The notes beneath the pieces were generated by a model. That model saw nothing but the letters and a program-made list of their open reading frames with translations, made no database searches and was not told where the DNA came from. The position numbers and the translations under genes were made by a program. A stretch of 64,000 nt of DNA from Planctobacterium sp965279005 (GTDB lineage Bacteria > Pseudomonadota > Gammaproteobacteria > Enterobacterales > Alteromonadaceae): the NCBI GenBank assembly GCA_965279005.1, contig CBDIHK010000012.1:1-64000 (forward strand), written 5' to 3'. Within the stretch, counting starts at the first letter, position 1. Each line of letters opens with the position of its first letter. Of the stretch, positions 9,808 through 18,273 are shown one piece after another.

Positions 9808-10482
9808 CTACAAGGTAACCATCAACCTCTGCATTAACTTATCTTTTTCAGCACTAAATTCTTCTAGGCGTATACCATAATAAAAATTAAGCTCGTCAGA
9901 TTTTACATTTGCAACCGTGCCCGCCAACTCAAATAATTCGCCGGAGGGGTCATTGAGGTGCAAAATGACATTGCTCTGTTCGATTTTGCGGTTGCTTTTC
10001 TTTTCTGCGCCTACCCTACAACCGCTGTTGGATATATCCAAAACCATACCAATGGCAAGGCGTTTTTTGGCTACGTCTGACACTATTTGCACAGGCACCC
10101 GAATCTGCGCCCGCTTTTCTGCCCTTAAGCCCTGGCTTTGCATACTATCCGGAAAAGAAAGGAATAACAGGTGCACGGGACTGCGCACAATCGCCCTTAA
10201 CGTCGTTTTAAACGCCAGTATTTCACCGGTATCATCCAATATCACTCGCATGATGACCTGTCGATCATTGTACAGGCCATCACCTAAGCGGCCGTACTTG
10301 GTCTCGTCGGGATAACGCACAATAAGCATATTCATGCCATCCACGCCAATATACTCACTGCGCACGCGCCGCACTGAATTGGGCATGGTGATTTGAAGGT
10401 CTAGTGGTGTACCTGGGCGCAAGGAACGTATCTTATTGATATCTGCACTGCTCAAGCCTTTCTTTTCTGCAAAAAGCGCCAT
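9808..10482 (-). CDS. PilZ-domain c-di-GMP binding protein (YcgR-like)
   Basis: A 224-residue cytoplasmic protein. The N-terminal half (about 20-110) looks like a YcgR-type PilZN domain. The C-terminal PilZ domain has the two ligand motifs: the RxxxR form 'RAQIR' and, about 30 residues later, 'DISNSGCRV', matching (D/N)xSxxG. Both motifs are intact, so c-di-GMP binding is expected. Proteins of this kind slow flagellar motors or regulate surface polymers. Two GGDEF/EAL proteins lie in the same window, so it is one of several c-di-GMP components here. Confidence 0.88.
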   Translation of the reverse strand: MALFAEKKGLSSADINKIRSLRPGTPLDLQITMPNSVRRVRSEYIGVDGMNMLIVRYPDETKYGRLGDGLYNDRQVIMRVILDDTGEILAFKTTLRAIVRSPVHLLFLSFPDSMQSQGLRAEKRAQIRVPVQIVSDVAKKRLAIGMVLDISNSGCRVGAEKKSNRKIEQSNVILHLNDPSGELFELAGTVANVKSDELNFYYGIRLEEFSAEKDKLMQRLMVTL

Positions 10483-10728
10483 TTGTAAAAATTTTTACTC
10501 CGTTTACTTTATACTAGGGATAATCAGTCCCATGGGGCCTGTTAAGCTTTACCTATTGTTTGCAATAATTGTGGAATCGCTAACAATAGTAAAGTATATC
10601 GGCTGACTTATTGATCTAACCACGTATTTTTTTATAAAACATCTAAATGCCTTGTAAGCCTTTATGATGTTCCACAATTGGATAGATAATTTCAGCATTG
10701 CGAACAAAAAATTTGGTATCGCTTGGGC

Positions 10729-12564
10729 ATGAATATATACGACTCGCAAAAACACCTAGTTAATAAAATCGCTACCCCTATCCATTACGATGTAAAAGTG
10801 GGGTCAATTACCCGTCACCTATTCCATATTGTGCTTGAAGTCGACACTGGTGGCTTAGATTTCATCACCCTCGAAATGCCAAGCTGGATCCCAGGTAGCT
10901 ATATGGTACGTGATTTCGCTAAACACATTCAGTGGATAGAGGCTGAGGGGGAAAACGAAAAACAGCTGCTACCCGAGAAGATTGATAAGCAAAGCTTCAG
11001 GATCGCGTGCCCAGATGCCAAGGTTACCATTCGCTATGCACTTTATGCCTTTGACCTATCCGTCCGCTCCGCATTTCTAGACAAAGAGTTTGGCTTTGCC
11101 AACGGCACCAGTTTATTTTTTAAAGTCAAAGAACTAGAAAATGAGCCTGTAGGGGTTACGGTGCAGCCCGTTGAAATACTGCCCAATTGGAAGTTGTTTA
11201 CTGCCATGCCAGCTACCTCAACGGATAAAATGGGGTTCGGCCGCTTCCAATGTGAAAATTACCTGGACTTGATTGAGCATCCACTGTTGTTTGCAGATGC
11301 TGCCCATTTCAGGTTTGAACATAACGATACCGAATTCGAAATGGCGATAGCAGGGGGAGTCGACGCTGACCTAGAACGGATAAAACAAGATTTGCGCAGC
11401 ATAGTCGCCCACCACTTGAGGTTATTCGGCAAGGATATAAAATTACAGCGCTACTTGTTTATTACCATGCTAACAGAAGGTGGCTTTGGTGGCCTTGAAC
11501 ACACGGAATCGACCGCCTTGATGTTTGACCGGCGCTCGTTGCCAACTAAAGCCCAGTCAGAAGACATGACAGATGGTTACAGGGACTTCCTAAGCCTGTG
11601 CAGCCATGAGTTTTTCCACACGTGGCATGTAAAACGGATAAAACCAAAAATCTTTCTAAAACCAGACTTGCAGCAAGAAGTCTACACCGAACAGTTGTGG
11701 ATTTATGAAGGTTTCACGTCATATTATGACGACTTCAGCTTACTGCGTGCGGGCTTGATTGACAAAAGCTCTTATCTTGAACTTTTGGGTCGCCAACTAA
11801 CGCGGCTGCACCGCAACCACGGTTCTAGTGTGCAAACCGTTGCAGAGTCCAGCTACTACGCCTGGTCTAAATTTTATAAACAAGACGAAAACGCCAGCAA
11901 TGCCATTGTCAGTTATTACAACAAAGGCGCAATTATTGCCCTGTGTTTGGATTTAAACATCCGCAGCCAAAGCCGTGGCACCTACAGCTTAGATTCTGTG
12001 ATGCGCTTTTTGTGGAAACACTACGGGAAAAATACTGACGGCACCCCTGATAATGTGATTGAACACATCTTGCACGATGCCATGAGACTGGACTGCACAG
12101 AATTCCTTCAACAAGCAGTACACAGCACAGATCCGCTGCCATATGAAAAACTGCTTTCCGAGTTCGGCATCAAGGTACTTTACCGGCCTGCAGCAAATGT
12201 CCAGGACAAAGGCGGCAAGGCAAGCAGCAAAGTACTGTCTAGGGATTTAGGTGCCAGCTATAGTAAACAGGCTGGCGGATTTAAGATCCAGCGAGTACAA
12301 GAAAGCCGTGCGGCACAACTCTCGGGTTTAGCCAAAGATGACTTGATAATTGCCATTAACGGCTGGCAGTTGGGACAACTCGATTTTATTGAAGAGCTAC
12401 AGCGGCTACCATTGAATACGACGGCCAAACTGGACTTATTCAGAAGGGGGCAGCTTATCCAGCTGCACCTCCCTATCATGGCTGCACCGGAAGACACCGT
12501 ATACCTAGAAATAGAGTCGGAACAACTGAGCACCCCGTGGCTTGAAAGTGGCCAAGAAAGCTAG
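10729..12564 (+). CDS. M61-family aminopeptidase with C-terminal PDZ domain
   Basis: A 611-residue zinc peptidase counted from the ATG at 10729; a TTG two codons upstream is the only other nearby start. The N-terminal part is the beta-rich M61 domain ('MPSWIPGSYMVRDFAKHIQ'). The catalytic motif HEFFH, with H293 in 'SHEFFHTWHVKRIKP', is followed by 'WIYEGFTSYYDD', supplying the third zinc ligand. Residues about 510-585 form a PDZ domain ('QESRAAQLSGLAKDDLIIAI'). Family members are glycyl aminopeptidases. There is no signal peptide, so a cytoplasmic site is likely. It is transcribed divergently from the PilZ gene. Confidence 0.92.
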   Translation: MNIYDSQKHLVNKIATPIHYDVKVGSITRHLFHIVLEVDTGGLDFITLEMPSWIPGSYMVRDFAKHIQWIEAEGENEKQLLPEKIDKQSFRIACPDAKVTIRYALYAFDLSVRSAFLDKEFGFANGTSLFFKVKELENEPVGVTVQPVEILPNWKLFTAMPATSTDKMGFGRFQCENYLDLIEHPLLFADAAHFRFEHNDTEFEMAIAGGVDADLERIKQDLRSIVAHHLRLFGKDIKLQRYLFITMLTEGGFGGLEHTESTALMFDRRSLPTKAQSEDMTDGYRDFLSLCSHEFFHTWHVKRIKPKIFLKPDLQQEVYTEQLWIYEGFTSYYDDFSLLRAGLIDKSSYLELLGRQLTRLHRNHGSSVQTVAESSYYAWSKFYKQDENASNAIVSYYNKGAIIALCLDLNIRSQSRGTYSLDSVMRFLWKHYGKNTDGTPDNVIEHILHDAMRLDCTEFLQQAVHSTDPLPYEKLLSEFGIKVLYRPAANVQDKGGKASSKVLSRDLGASYSKQAGGFKIQRVQESRAAQLSGLAKDDLIIAINGWQLGQLDFIEELQRLPLNTTAKLDLFRRGQLIQLHLPIMAAPEDTVYLEIESEQLSTPWLESGQES

Positions 12565-12600
12565 TGTAGCGATATGCTATTTGTGACCTGGCAAGGCAGC

Positions 12601-13422
12601 CTATTCAAGCTGCCCCTGTGGCATTGGTCCTACCAATAATTCAGGATCTACCCGTTTTTCATGCCAGTTCATACGCCAATCAAGATGCGGTCCTGTGACC
12701 CGCCCAGTGCCGCCAATTTCGGCAATCAATTGGCCTTGCTTGACGCTGTCACCTGCTTTGACATGGGCTTTATGCAAATGCAAAAAGGTAGAAGATACGC
12801 CGTGGCCATGATCCACTATTAACGTACCACCGGAGTAATACATATCTGGCACGAATAGTGTCACTAGACCATCTGCTGGTGCATATACCGGTTGGCCAAC
12901 CGGGCCAGCTACGTCAATGCCAAAATGGGGACGCCGCTTTTCACCATTTAAAATGCGCTGGCTGCCATAAACACCGGTTATTGGACCATGGGCAGGCCAA
13001 ATAAACGCTTGCATAAAGCTGGTATCGGGATCCCTAAGCGCCCTTGCCTGGCGCACCTGTTTGGCATCTTCGCGGATCCGTGCCAGCACCGATTCCGGTG
13101 GCGTTACCATTTTTGGTGGCAACCCTTCGATACTTTGTATCTGGTATTGCCTTGGTTCAAGCTGCAATTGTTTGTTTTGCTTAGATTGGCCTGGCAGCTG
13201 CCATGCTAGCTGATACTGGAGTTTATCATCGCGGCCAAAGCCAATGGCAAAATAACCTTGTTCTGAAACGGTTAGCTCGCGTTCATCCAACCAAACTTTA
13301 GTGCCTGGTTTTACCTCTCCACGGATCAGGCTACCTTGGGTTAGTTTGCCCTGCAGCATGGGTGCCGCAGCAACCGCAAAACTGCTAATCATTAAAAGCG
13401 CTACAACCCATATCTTACGCAT
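12601..13422 (-). CDS. M23-family metallopeptidase (cell-wall endopeptidase), secreted
   Basis: The start is set at the ATG at 13422. It overlaps the stop of the upstream gene by 8 nt, has an AAAGGGAG ribosome site, and begins a clean signal peptide (MRKIWVVALLMISSFAVAAA). The 273-residue protein has a beta-rich N-terminal part. The catalytic M23 domain follows, with 'HFGIDVAGPVGQPVYAPADG' (H and D zinc ligands) and 'STFLHLHKAHVKAG', carrying the HxH motif. These enzymes cut peptidoglycan cross-links in the periplasm. All zinc ligands are present, so it is probably active rather than an NlpD/EnvC-type activator. Reading further upstream in frame would add 41 unlikely residues. Confidence 0.92.
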   Translation of the reverse strand: MRKIWVVALLMISSFAVAAAPMLQGKLTQGSLIRGEVKPGTKVWLDERELTVSEQGYFAIGFGRDDKLQYQLAWQLPGQSKQNKQLQLEPRQYQIQSIEGLPPKMVTPPESVLARIREDAKQVRQARALRDPDTSFMQAFIWPAHGPITGVYGSQRILNGEKRRPHFGIDVAGPVGQPVYAPADGLVTLFVPDMYYSGGTLIVDHGHGVSSTFLHLHKAHVKAGDSVKQGQLIAEIGGTGRVTGPHLDWRMNWHEKRVDPELLVGPMPQGQLE

Positions 13423-14290
13423 ACGCAATAGCTCCCTTTCCAACCCCTTCATAAGCAAAAACTTGAACCGACTGTTTAGGTGATAATTGTGCTTGTTCAT
13501 TAGCGACATATTGTGCCAAGCACTCAACCGTCGAATCTGTTTCAATGAGTTCGCATTCCGATTGCGGCATTACCAGCTCAAACCGCCCTTGTGAGGCTTC
13601 ATAGGCAAAACAATATTTATGTGCACCATTGATCTCCCTCCTTAACGCTGGGGAAAGTTGTGCGAACTCGACTAAGTCTGATTCTGTGCCAATGTAGATG
13701 TCGCGCCACCTTTGCGCCCAATATGATTGCCACTGCAACGAATCCTCGCCATCAACGAGCACTGTGATTTTTGACCGGTGCCCGTGTGCGATCCGCTGGC
13801 AATTGCCATCGTGTTTTTTCAAACCATGGGTATAGTGGTAAAATGGCGTTGGGATCACTTCAGTACGCAGTTTAAGTTCTAAATCGTCTACATTGTCAGG
13901 TAAGTGTATTGCGATAACATCGCGTAAATACTGAGATACCGATTCCATGGTGATGGTTTCTGCATAGACAAATGCAAAAGCCTCAGCAGGACAACTCAAT
14001 GCTATCTCACATCCAGGTCTAGCAAAATTGACTATGACATTATCAGTCTCTGGATCATTCCTAGAACTGGTATATTCATTATCTGCGGGAATGACTAGTT
14101 TGTGGTCAATATACTGGTCGATGAGGTATTTCAGCTCTTTCTTAACTTTGCCAAAATCCAACACCATGCTTTCTTCATTGAGAGCACCGTGCAGGACCAC
14201 ATCGACAATCCAGCTCTCCCCTACCATTCCCCTTTCTGGGCATAAGTACGAAAAGTCCATCACCGTGAGGTCATTCACAAATAGTTGCAT
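13415..14290 (-). CDS. Tandem 6-pyruvoyl-tetrahydropterin synthase / QueD-like protein
   Basis: A 291-residue protein, about twice the length of an ordinary QueD. The N-terminal half has the pterin-synthase pattern 'VLDFGKVKKELKYLIDQYIDH' (DFg..K...DH). The C-terminal half has 'HGHRSKITVLVDGEDSLQ', the usual HGH zinc motif, preceded by 'VIPTPFYHYTHGLKKHDG'. It therefore looks like two T-fold halves in one chain. The start is set at MQLFVNDLTVMDFSYL (14290); nine extra codons upstream are possible but look unlike the family. It is coupled to the M23 peptidase gene. A role in 7-deazaguanine or pterin synthesis is plausible but not shown. Confidence 0.8.
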   Translation of the reverse strand: MQLFVNDLTVMDFSYLCPERGMVGESWIVDVVLHGALNEESMVLDFGKVKKELKYLIDQYIDHKLVIPADNEYTSSRNDPETDNVIVNFARPGCEIALSCPAEAFAFVYAETITMESVSQYLRDVIAIHLPDNVDDLELKLRTEVIPTPFYHYTHGLKKHDGNCQRIAHGHRSKITVLVDGEDSLQWQSYWAQRWRDIYIGTESDLVEFAQLSPALRREINGAHKYCFAYEASQGRFELVMPQSECELIETDSTVECLAQYVANEQAQLSPKQSVQVFAYEGVGKGAIAYA

Positions 14291-14351
14291 ATACCGCCTG
14301 TACACCGAAACCGGCAATTAGTGTTTATTGTTAAAGCTGGCAATTATAACC

Positions 14352-14387
14352 GGGCTAAGTGTTTTTCTAAACCACAACACCTAGCCC
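14352..14387. repeat. Inverted repeat, 12-bp stem (possible bidirectional terminator)
   Basis: GGGCTAAGTGTT (14352-14363) pairs with AACACCTAGCCC (14376-14387) with one mismatch. It lies between the minus-strand PTPS-like gene start and the stop of the yejK-like gene. No U run follows on either strand, so termination would be weak. Confidence 0.5.
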
Positions 14388-14413
14388 TGTGCATTTAATT
14401 GCAGAAACCTTGT

Positions 14414-15424
14414 TCAATCTCGCCACTTTTGCAGCTGATCTTTCAAATTAGGCGGTAGCCCTTTAATCACCAAAGTATCTGTATTGGCATCATATACCAC
14501 TCGATCCCCCAATAACTTGCGCTCAAAGCTAACCGACACCCCGCCACCTTGGCCGGTAAATTTACTGAGGGTTTTAATGGCGGCCTTGTCGGGTTGAAAA
14601 CTGTCTTCCAACGGCTGTTCCATGCTCTGGTTAAAGCTGCTGAAATCTTGTTTTTGATCGTGCATTGCAAGGGTCTGTGCCACGTCTTGGACCTTGATTT
14701 CATCACCGCTGTCCACTTGCTCTTTGTAATAGTCGATGAGCTTCTCCCTATTAGCCTGTTTTTCCTCGGGTTGCAGCTGCTCACTTTCCAAATATTGTTC
14801 TACTGTCTCGACCAATTGTTTGTTTTGCTGTTTGATATCAACTTGTTCTTCGCAACCGAGAAAGTTTAAGAAGAAGTCGGAGATTTTACGTCCGGCCCTG
14901 CCCTTGATAAAACTTATGTAGCGATTGGTTTCTGGCTGGGTTTGCAACATGGTCAGGTCAACGCGGGCGGCTAGCTGCATTTTTGCCAAATCCAAGTGGG
15001 AGTCGACGCGCAGTTGCAATTGCCCATCAATCGAGACGTGCTCCTTGGTGTCGAGCACTACAACCATAAAATATTCGGTAGCCAAAAATTGGAACTGCAC
15101 CAGTATTACGAAACCGGTTTCCACGGTACCCAAATCCGTAAGCGCCGTTACTAACCGCTTGCAAACCTGCACACTAAACTCTTGAAAAGGAATGGCACTG
15201 GATAAAAACCCTTGCAGTGCATCGGCAAACTCTTGGCTATCATCGGCATTGTCAAAAGCGCCAATACCTTTAACGGGTTTATTGTTGAACGTTTGGTTTA
15301 GCTGTTGTACGAACAATTCAACGTCCTGGTTGACATCAAAAATGTCATCCCGAGTGTTAATAGATAAGGTGTTATCAGCTACAGTTAGCTGGTGGACAAT
15401 AAAATTTTTTACAAGAATGGACAT
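14414..15424 (-). CDS. yejK: Nucleoid-associated protein YejK/NdpA
   Basis: A 336-residue protein of the NdpA family. The chosen ATG at 15424 gives MSILVKNFIVHQLTV, matching the usual short N-terminus ending in 'HQL'. An in-frame ATG 23 codons upstream would add unrelated sequence. Typical features include 'FVILVQFQFLATEYFMVVVLDTK', 'DLTMLQTQPETNRYISFIKG' and 'SDFFLNFLGCEEQVD'. The protein binds double-stranded DNA and the nucleoid in E. coli. Its divergent partner at 15541 is yejL, followed by a yejM homologue: the same neighbourhood as in enteric bacteria. Confidence 0.93.
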   Translation of the reverse strand: MSILVKNFIVHQLTVADNTLSINTRDDIFDVNQDVELFVQQLNQTFNNKPVKGIGAFDNADDSQEFADALQGFLSSAIPFQEFSVQVCKRLVTALTDLGTVETGFVILVQFQFLATEYFMVVVLDTKEHVSIDGQLQLRVDSHLDLAKMQLAARVDLTMLQTQPETNRYISFIKGRAGRKISDFFLNFLGCEEQVDIKQQNKQLVETVEQYLESEQLQPEEKQANREKLIDYYKEQVDSGDEIKVQDVAQTLAMHDQKQDFSSFNQSMEQPLEDSFQPDKAAIKTLSKFTGQGGGVSVSFERKLLGDRVVYDANTDTLVIKGLPPNLKDQLQKWRD

Positions 15425-15540
15425 AGCCTTAGATAAACCTTTGACTGTTTCTAATGACGCTGATAATGGAGAAAAATCAACCGTTTGGCGCAAATGAAAA
15501 ATACTGCTACCATCACAATGTTAAACAACGGGACAGCTTT

Positions 15541-15753
15541 ATGCCGCAACAGTCTAAATATTCCAATGCTGAAATTGAAGCTTTAATGGCACAGATATTC
15601 ACAACTTTGGAAACAGGGGGTAGTAGTACCGACATGCAATTAATGGTGCTTGGAAATTGCATAACCCAGCTTTTGCAGGAAAAAGTCCCAAGCCACATGC
15701 GCAAGGGCGTGGCGGAAAAATTCAGTGAAGTACTGTTAAAAAGTATCAATTAA
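15541..15753 (+). CDS. yejL: YejL family protein (UPF0352)
   Basis: A 70-residue protein beginning MPQQSKYSNAEIEALMAQIF, with 'VLGNCITQLLQEKVPSHMRK', the conserved core of this small family. The ATG at 15541 is the natural start; the frame is open for 29 codons upstream, which would overlap yejK. Function is unknown. It lies 9 nt before the yejM-like gene and is likely co-transcribed with it. Confidence 0.92.
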   Translation: MPQQSKYSNAEIEALMAQIFTTLETGGSSTDMQLMVLGNCITQLLQEKVPSHMRKGVAEKFSEVLLKSIN

Positions 15754-15762
15754 GGCAACTAA

Positions 15763-17289
15763 ATGATCCTAACAGAAACCCCAAAACGCCGGCTGATTTC
15801 CCGCTTGGTGTCATGGGGGCATTGGTTCGCCCTCTACAATATCGGCATTGCCATTGTCATTGCCGGCATCTACCTGTTTGGCACCAAGCTACCCGAATCC
15901 CCCCTGGGCATCACCTACTTGTTTACCAACTGGTTTAGCCATATTGGCTTTTTGACCTTTATTGGTTTTGTAATTTTCATCCTGCCACTGTGCTACCTAG
16001 TACCCAATAGCAGGTTTATTCGAGCCTATAGTTCCTTCATCGCCGCGATTGGGCTAGCCCTTCTCGCATTTGATGCCTTGCTCTATACCAGCCACGGACT
16101 GCACATTAGCATTAATTCTGCAGAATTGGTCAAACAGCAGGCTAACAGCGTTATTGCTGATTTTGGTTGGCAACAATGGGGCTTTTTAGTCGTGCTCTTT
16201 GTTATTTGGTTGCTATTCCAGCTTACGTTGGCCAATGCCTTGTGGAAACGGATAGAACGGTTACAAAAGCTTAAAATTGGGGTACCCATCACTTCCGCTT
16301 TTGTCGCTTGTTTCGTGTTTAGCCACCTAACCCATATCTGGGCGGATGCAAAACTCTATGATCCAATTTTGCAACAAGACAACCTGTTTCCCATTTCCTA
16401 CCCCGCCACGGCTAAAACCCTCATGTCTAAATATGGTTTCTTGGATCTCGCCACCTATAGAAACAAAAAGCAATTGCGCTTCAACCATGAGGTATACGGG
16501 TTTGATTATCCCAGGGAGCCACTTTATTGCGCCACTAACAACCCAAGCAGTACGATTTTAGTGTTTTCCAAAGCCAAGCCACGTAAACCAGTGCTTCCAA
16601 ATACTTTAACTCTACCGTTGCACTTAGACCTGTCAGAAAATGATGAAGACGCAGTACTATCGGTCCTATTTGGCTTGCCGAGTATTTTTCATGAACAGGT
16701 GGCCGAAAAAATCCCTTTGTTGCTAGACATCCCGGCAAAACTTGGTATGGACGTTAAAATATATAACGACCTGACAAACAATACTGAAAACAAAACAAAT
16801 ACGGTGGATAGCTGGGACGAATTTAAAGACGCCGTTGCCAATAGCAACGGATTGTTTATCGTCTTTACCGAAGATGACAAAAGTGGTGATTTACTTTCCA
16901 GCATGTCTGCTAATAGCTATTTTTTTGTAAGCCATATACAAGCGAATACGCAGGTCAATGCCTACAGTAATTTTCCAACGGCACAAAACCTGTTGGTCAG
17001 TAGCCACCAAGATATTGCCTCAACTGCCCTAAGTGCGATGGGCTGTGACTTACCGACAGAGCTACATTCGACAGGGCAAAACCTGACTAAGCGCCCGCGT
17101 AATTGGGCAGTTTCATCACAATCGGACAAGATCGTTGTGGCCAACCAGCAAGGACTGACAATGGTAGATAAAAGTGGCAATTATCAGATCTATGATTTTG
17201 CTGGAAACCAGTTAAATAACGATGGGCTTAACTTACCTTTGTTTGGGCAAGCTATTAAATTGTTGAGTGTTTTTTCACAGGAGCAATAA
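15763..17289 (+). CDS. yejM: YejM/PbgA/LapC-like inner-membrane protein with shortened periplasmic domain
   Basis: A 508-residue protein with five hydrophobic segments in the first ~195 residues ('WGHWFALYNIGIAIVIAGIY' onward), then a periplasmic domain. Position after yejL and the N-terminal DUF3413-type membrane domain identify it as the YejM homologue. In E. coli this protein senses LPS and controls LpxC stability. The periplasmic sulfatase-like domain is only about 310 residues and diverged: 'LDLSENDEDAVLSVLFGLPS' stands where E. coli has its 'GGNTTRMGIFSMFYG'-like stretch. The usual alkaline-phosphatase-fold metal ligands are not evident. Non-enzymatic signalling through the membrane domain is therefore the more likely role. 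Confidence 0.85.
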   Translation: MILTETPKRRLISRLVSWGHWFALYNIGIAIVIAGIYLFGTKLPESPLGITYLFTNWFSHIGFLTFIGFVIFILPLCYLVPNSRFIRAYSSFIAAIGLALLAFDALLYTSHGLHISINSAELVKQQANSVIADFGWQQWGFLVVLFVIWLLFQLTLANALWKRIERLQKLKIGVPITSAFVACFVFSHLTHIWADAKLYDPILQQDNLFPISYPATAKTLMSKYGFLDLATYRNKKQLRFNHEVYGFDYPREPLYCATNNPSSTILVFSKAKPRKPVLPNTLTLPLHLDLSENDEDAVLSVLFGLPSIFHEQVAEKIPLLLDIPAKLGMDVKIYNDLTNNTENKTNTVDSWDEFKDAVANSNGLFIVFTEDDKSGDLLSSMSANSYFFVSHIQANTQVNAYSNFPTAQNLLVSSHQDIASTALSAMGCDLPTELHSTGQNLTKRPRNWAVSSQSDKIVVANQQGLTMVDKSGNYQIYDFAGNQLNNDGLNLPLFGQAIKLLSVFSQEQ

Positions 17290-17354
17290 TTAGGCGTTAC
17301 ATTGCACAATTTGATTGGTAACATTATTACAACTTCGATTTCGGATCATGCAGT

Positions 17355-18269
17355 TTGTTTATACGCACAATATTAACAACTTTTAGTTTGATAATGCTTG
17401 TGCTTAGCCTTCCAGTACAGGCTCGGCAAGAGCTTGCTGTGATCTTCCCAGAAGTCCCGTCGCCATTTGACCAAATCTTTATTGAAATACTCCGTGGCAT
17501 TGAAGACGAACATGGTAGTGGTTTCCTGCAGCGTTCGTTAAAAAAATCAGACCAAGCTGATGATACGGTTAAATGGTTGAACCAAAACGACACAGAAATG
17601 CTAATAGCCCTCGGTGGCCGGGGCTACCGGGTCGCCAAACTCATCCACTCCCAAACACCAGTGGCCATTGGAGCATTGCCGATACGGCCTAACGGCATTT
17701 CTGGGATTAGCTTGCTGGCGGAACCGAAGGTGTTGTTCACAACGCTAAAAGAATTAGCACCCAATATCAGCAATATCTATGTTGTCTATAGCCCCAGGAG
17801 TCGGTGGCTTATCAACATGGCACAAATCCAAGCGAATGAGATGGGGTTGCACCTGAAGAATATCGAAGTAAAAGATATTAAAAGTGCTGTTGAAACCTAT
17901 TCCAACGTGTGGGACGAAATAAACCCCAAAACCGACGCTGTCTGGCTTCCCCTGGATAATATATCGGCCCATGAGCAGGTAATCTTGCCAAATTTATTGG
18001 AACGTTCTTGGGAGGAAAATCTCGTTTTGTTTTCGTCTAAGCCAGAACACGCAAAACGCGGCGCCCTATTCTCCATGTTTGCTGACCATTATGAATTGGG
18101 CAAGCAACTTGTGAAAATGGTCACCAAAATGCATCGAAACCAAGCCGAAGAGGGCGTTATCCCGCTTAAGGACATGAAGCTAGCGGTCAACCTGCGCACC
18201 GCAGCCCACTTAGGTTTTGATTACAAAAACCAGCTTAGAAGCCAATTCCACCTTACGTTTCCGCAATAG
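17355..18269 (+). CDS. Periplasmic ABC_sub_bind-family protein (YfiR-like partner of the next kinase?)
   Basis: A 304-residue protein. Using the TTG at 17355, it starts FIRTILTTFSLIMLVLSLPVQA, a clean signal peptide; no in-frame ATG gives a better start. The mature protein has the two-lobe ABC_sub_bind fold pattern ('ALGGRGYRVAKLIHSQTPVA', 'YVVYSPRSRWLINMAQIQ', 'VWLPLDN'). No transporter permease or ATPase is adjacent. Instead it sits 4 nt before a membrane histidine kinase and upstream of a TonB-dependent receptor. A role as the ligand-binding input of that kinase is therefore more likely than transport. That role is inferred from context. Confidence 0.8.
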   Translation: MFIRTILTTFSLIMLVLSLPVQARQELAVIFPEVPSPFDQIFIEILRGIEDEHGSGFLQRSLKKSDQADDTVKWLNQNDTEMLIALGGRGYRVAKLIHSQTPVAIGALPIRPNGISGISLLAEPKVLFTTLKELAPNISNIYVVYSPRSRWLINMAQIQANEMGLHLKNIEVKDIKSAVETYSNVWDEINPKTDAVWLPLDNISAHEQVILPNLLERSWEENLVLFSSKPEHAKRGALFSMFADHYELGKQLVKMVTKMHRNQAEEGVIPLKDMKLAVNLRTAAHLGFDYKNQLRSQFHLTFPQ

Positions 18270-18273
18270 GTAA

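Noticed and set aside
10549..10755. Open frame of 68 codons on the minus strand upstream of the M61 peptidase gene
   Set aside because: It overlaps the start of the M61 gene, lacks a ribosome site and has an AT-driven composition typical of intergenic DNA; no family similarity seen.
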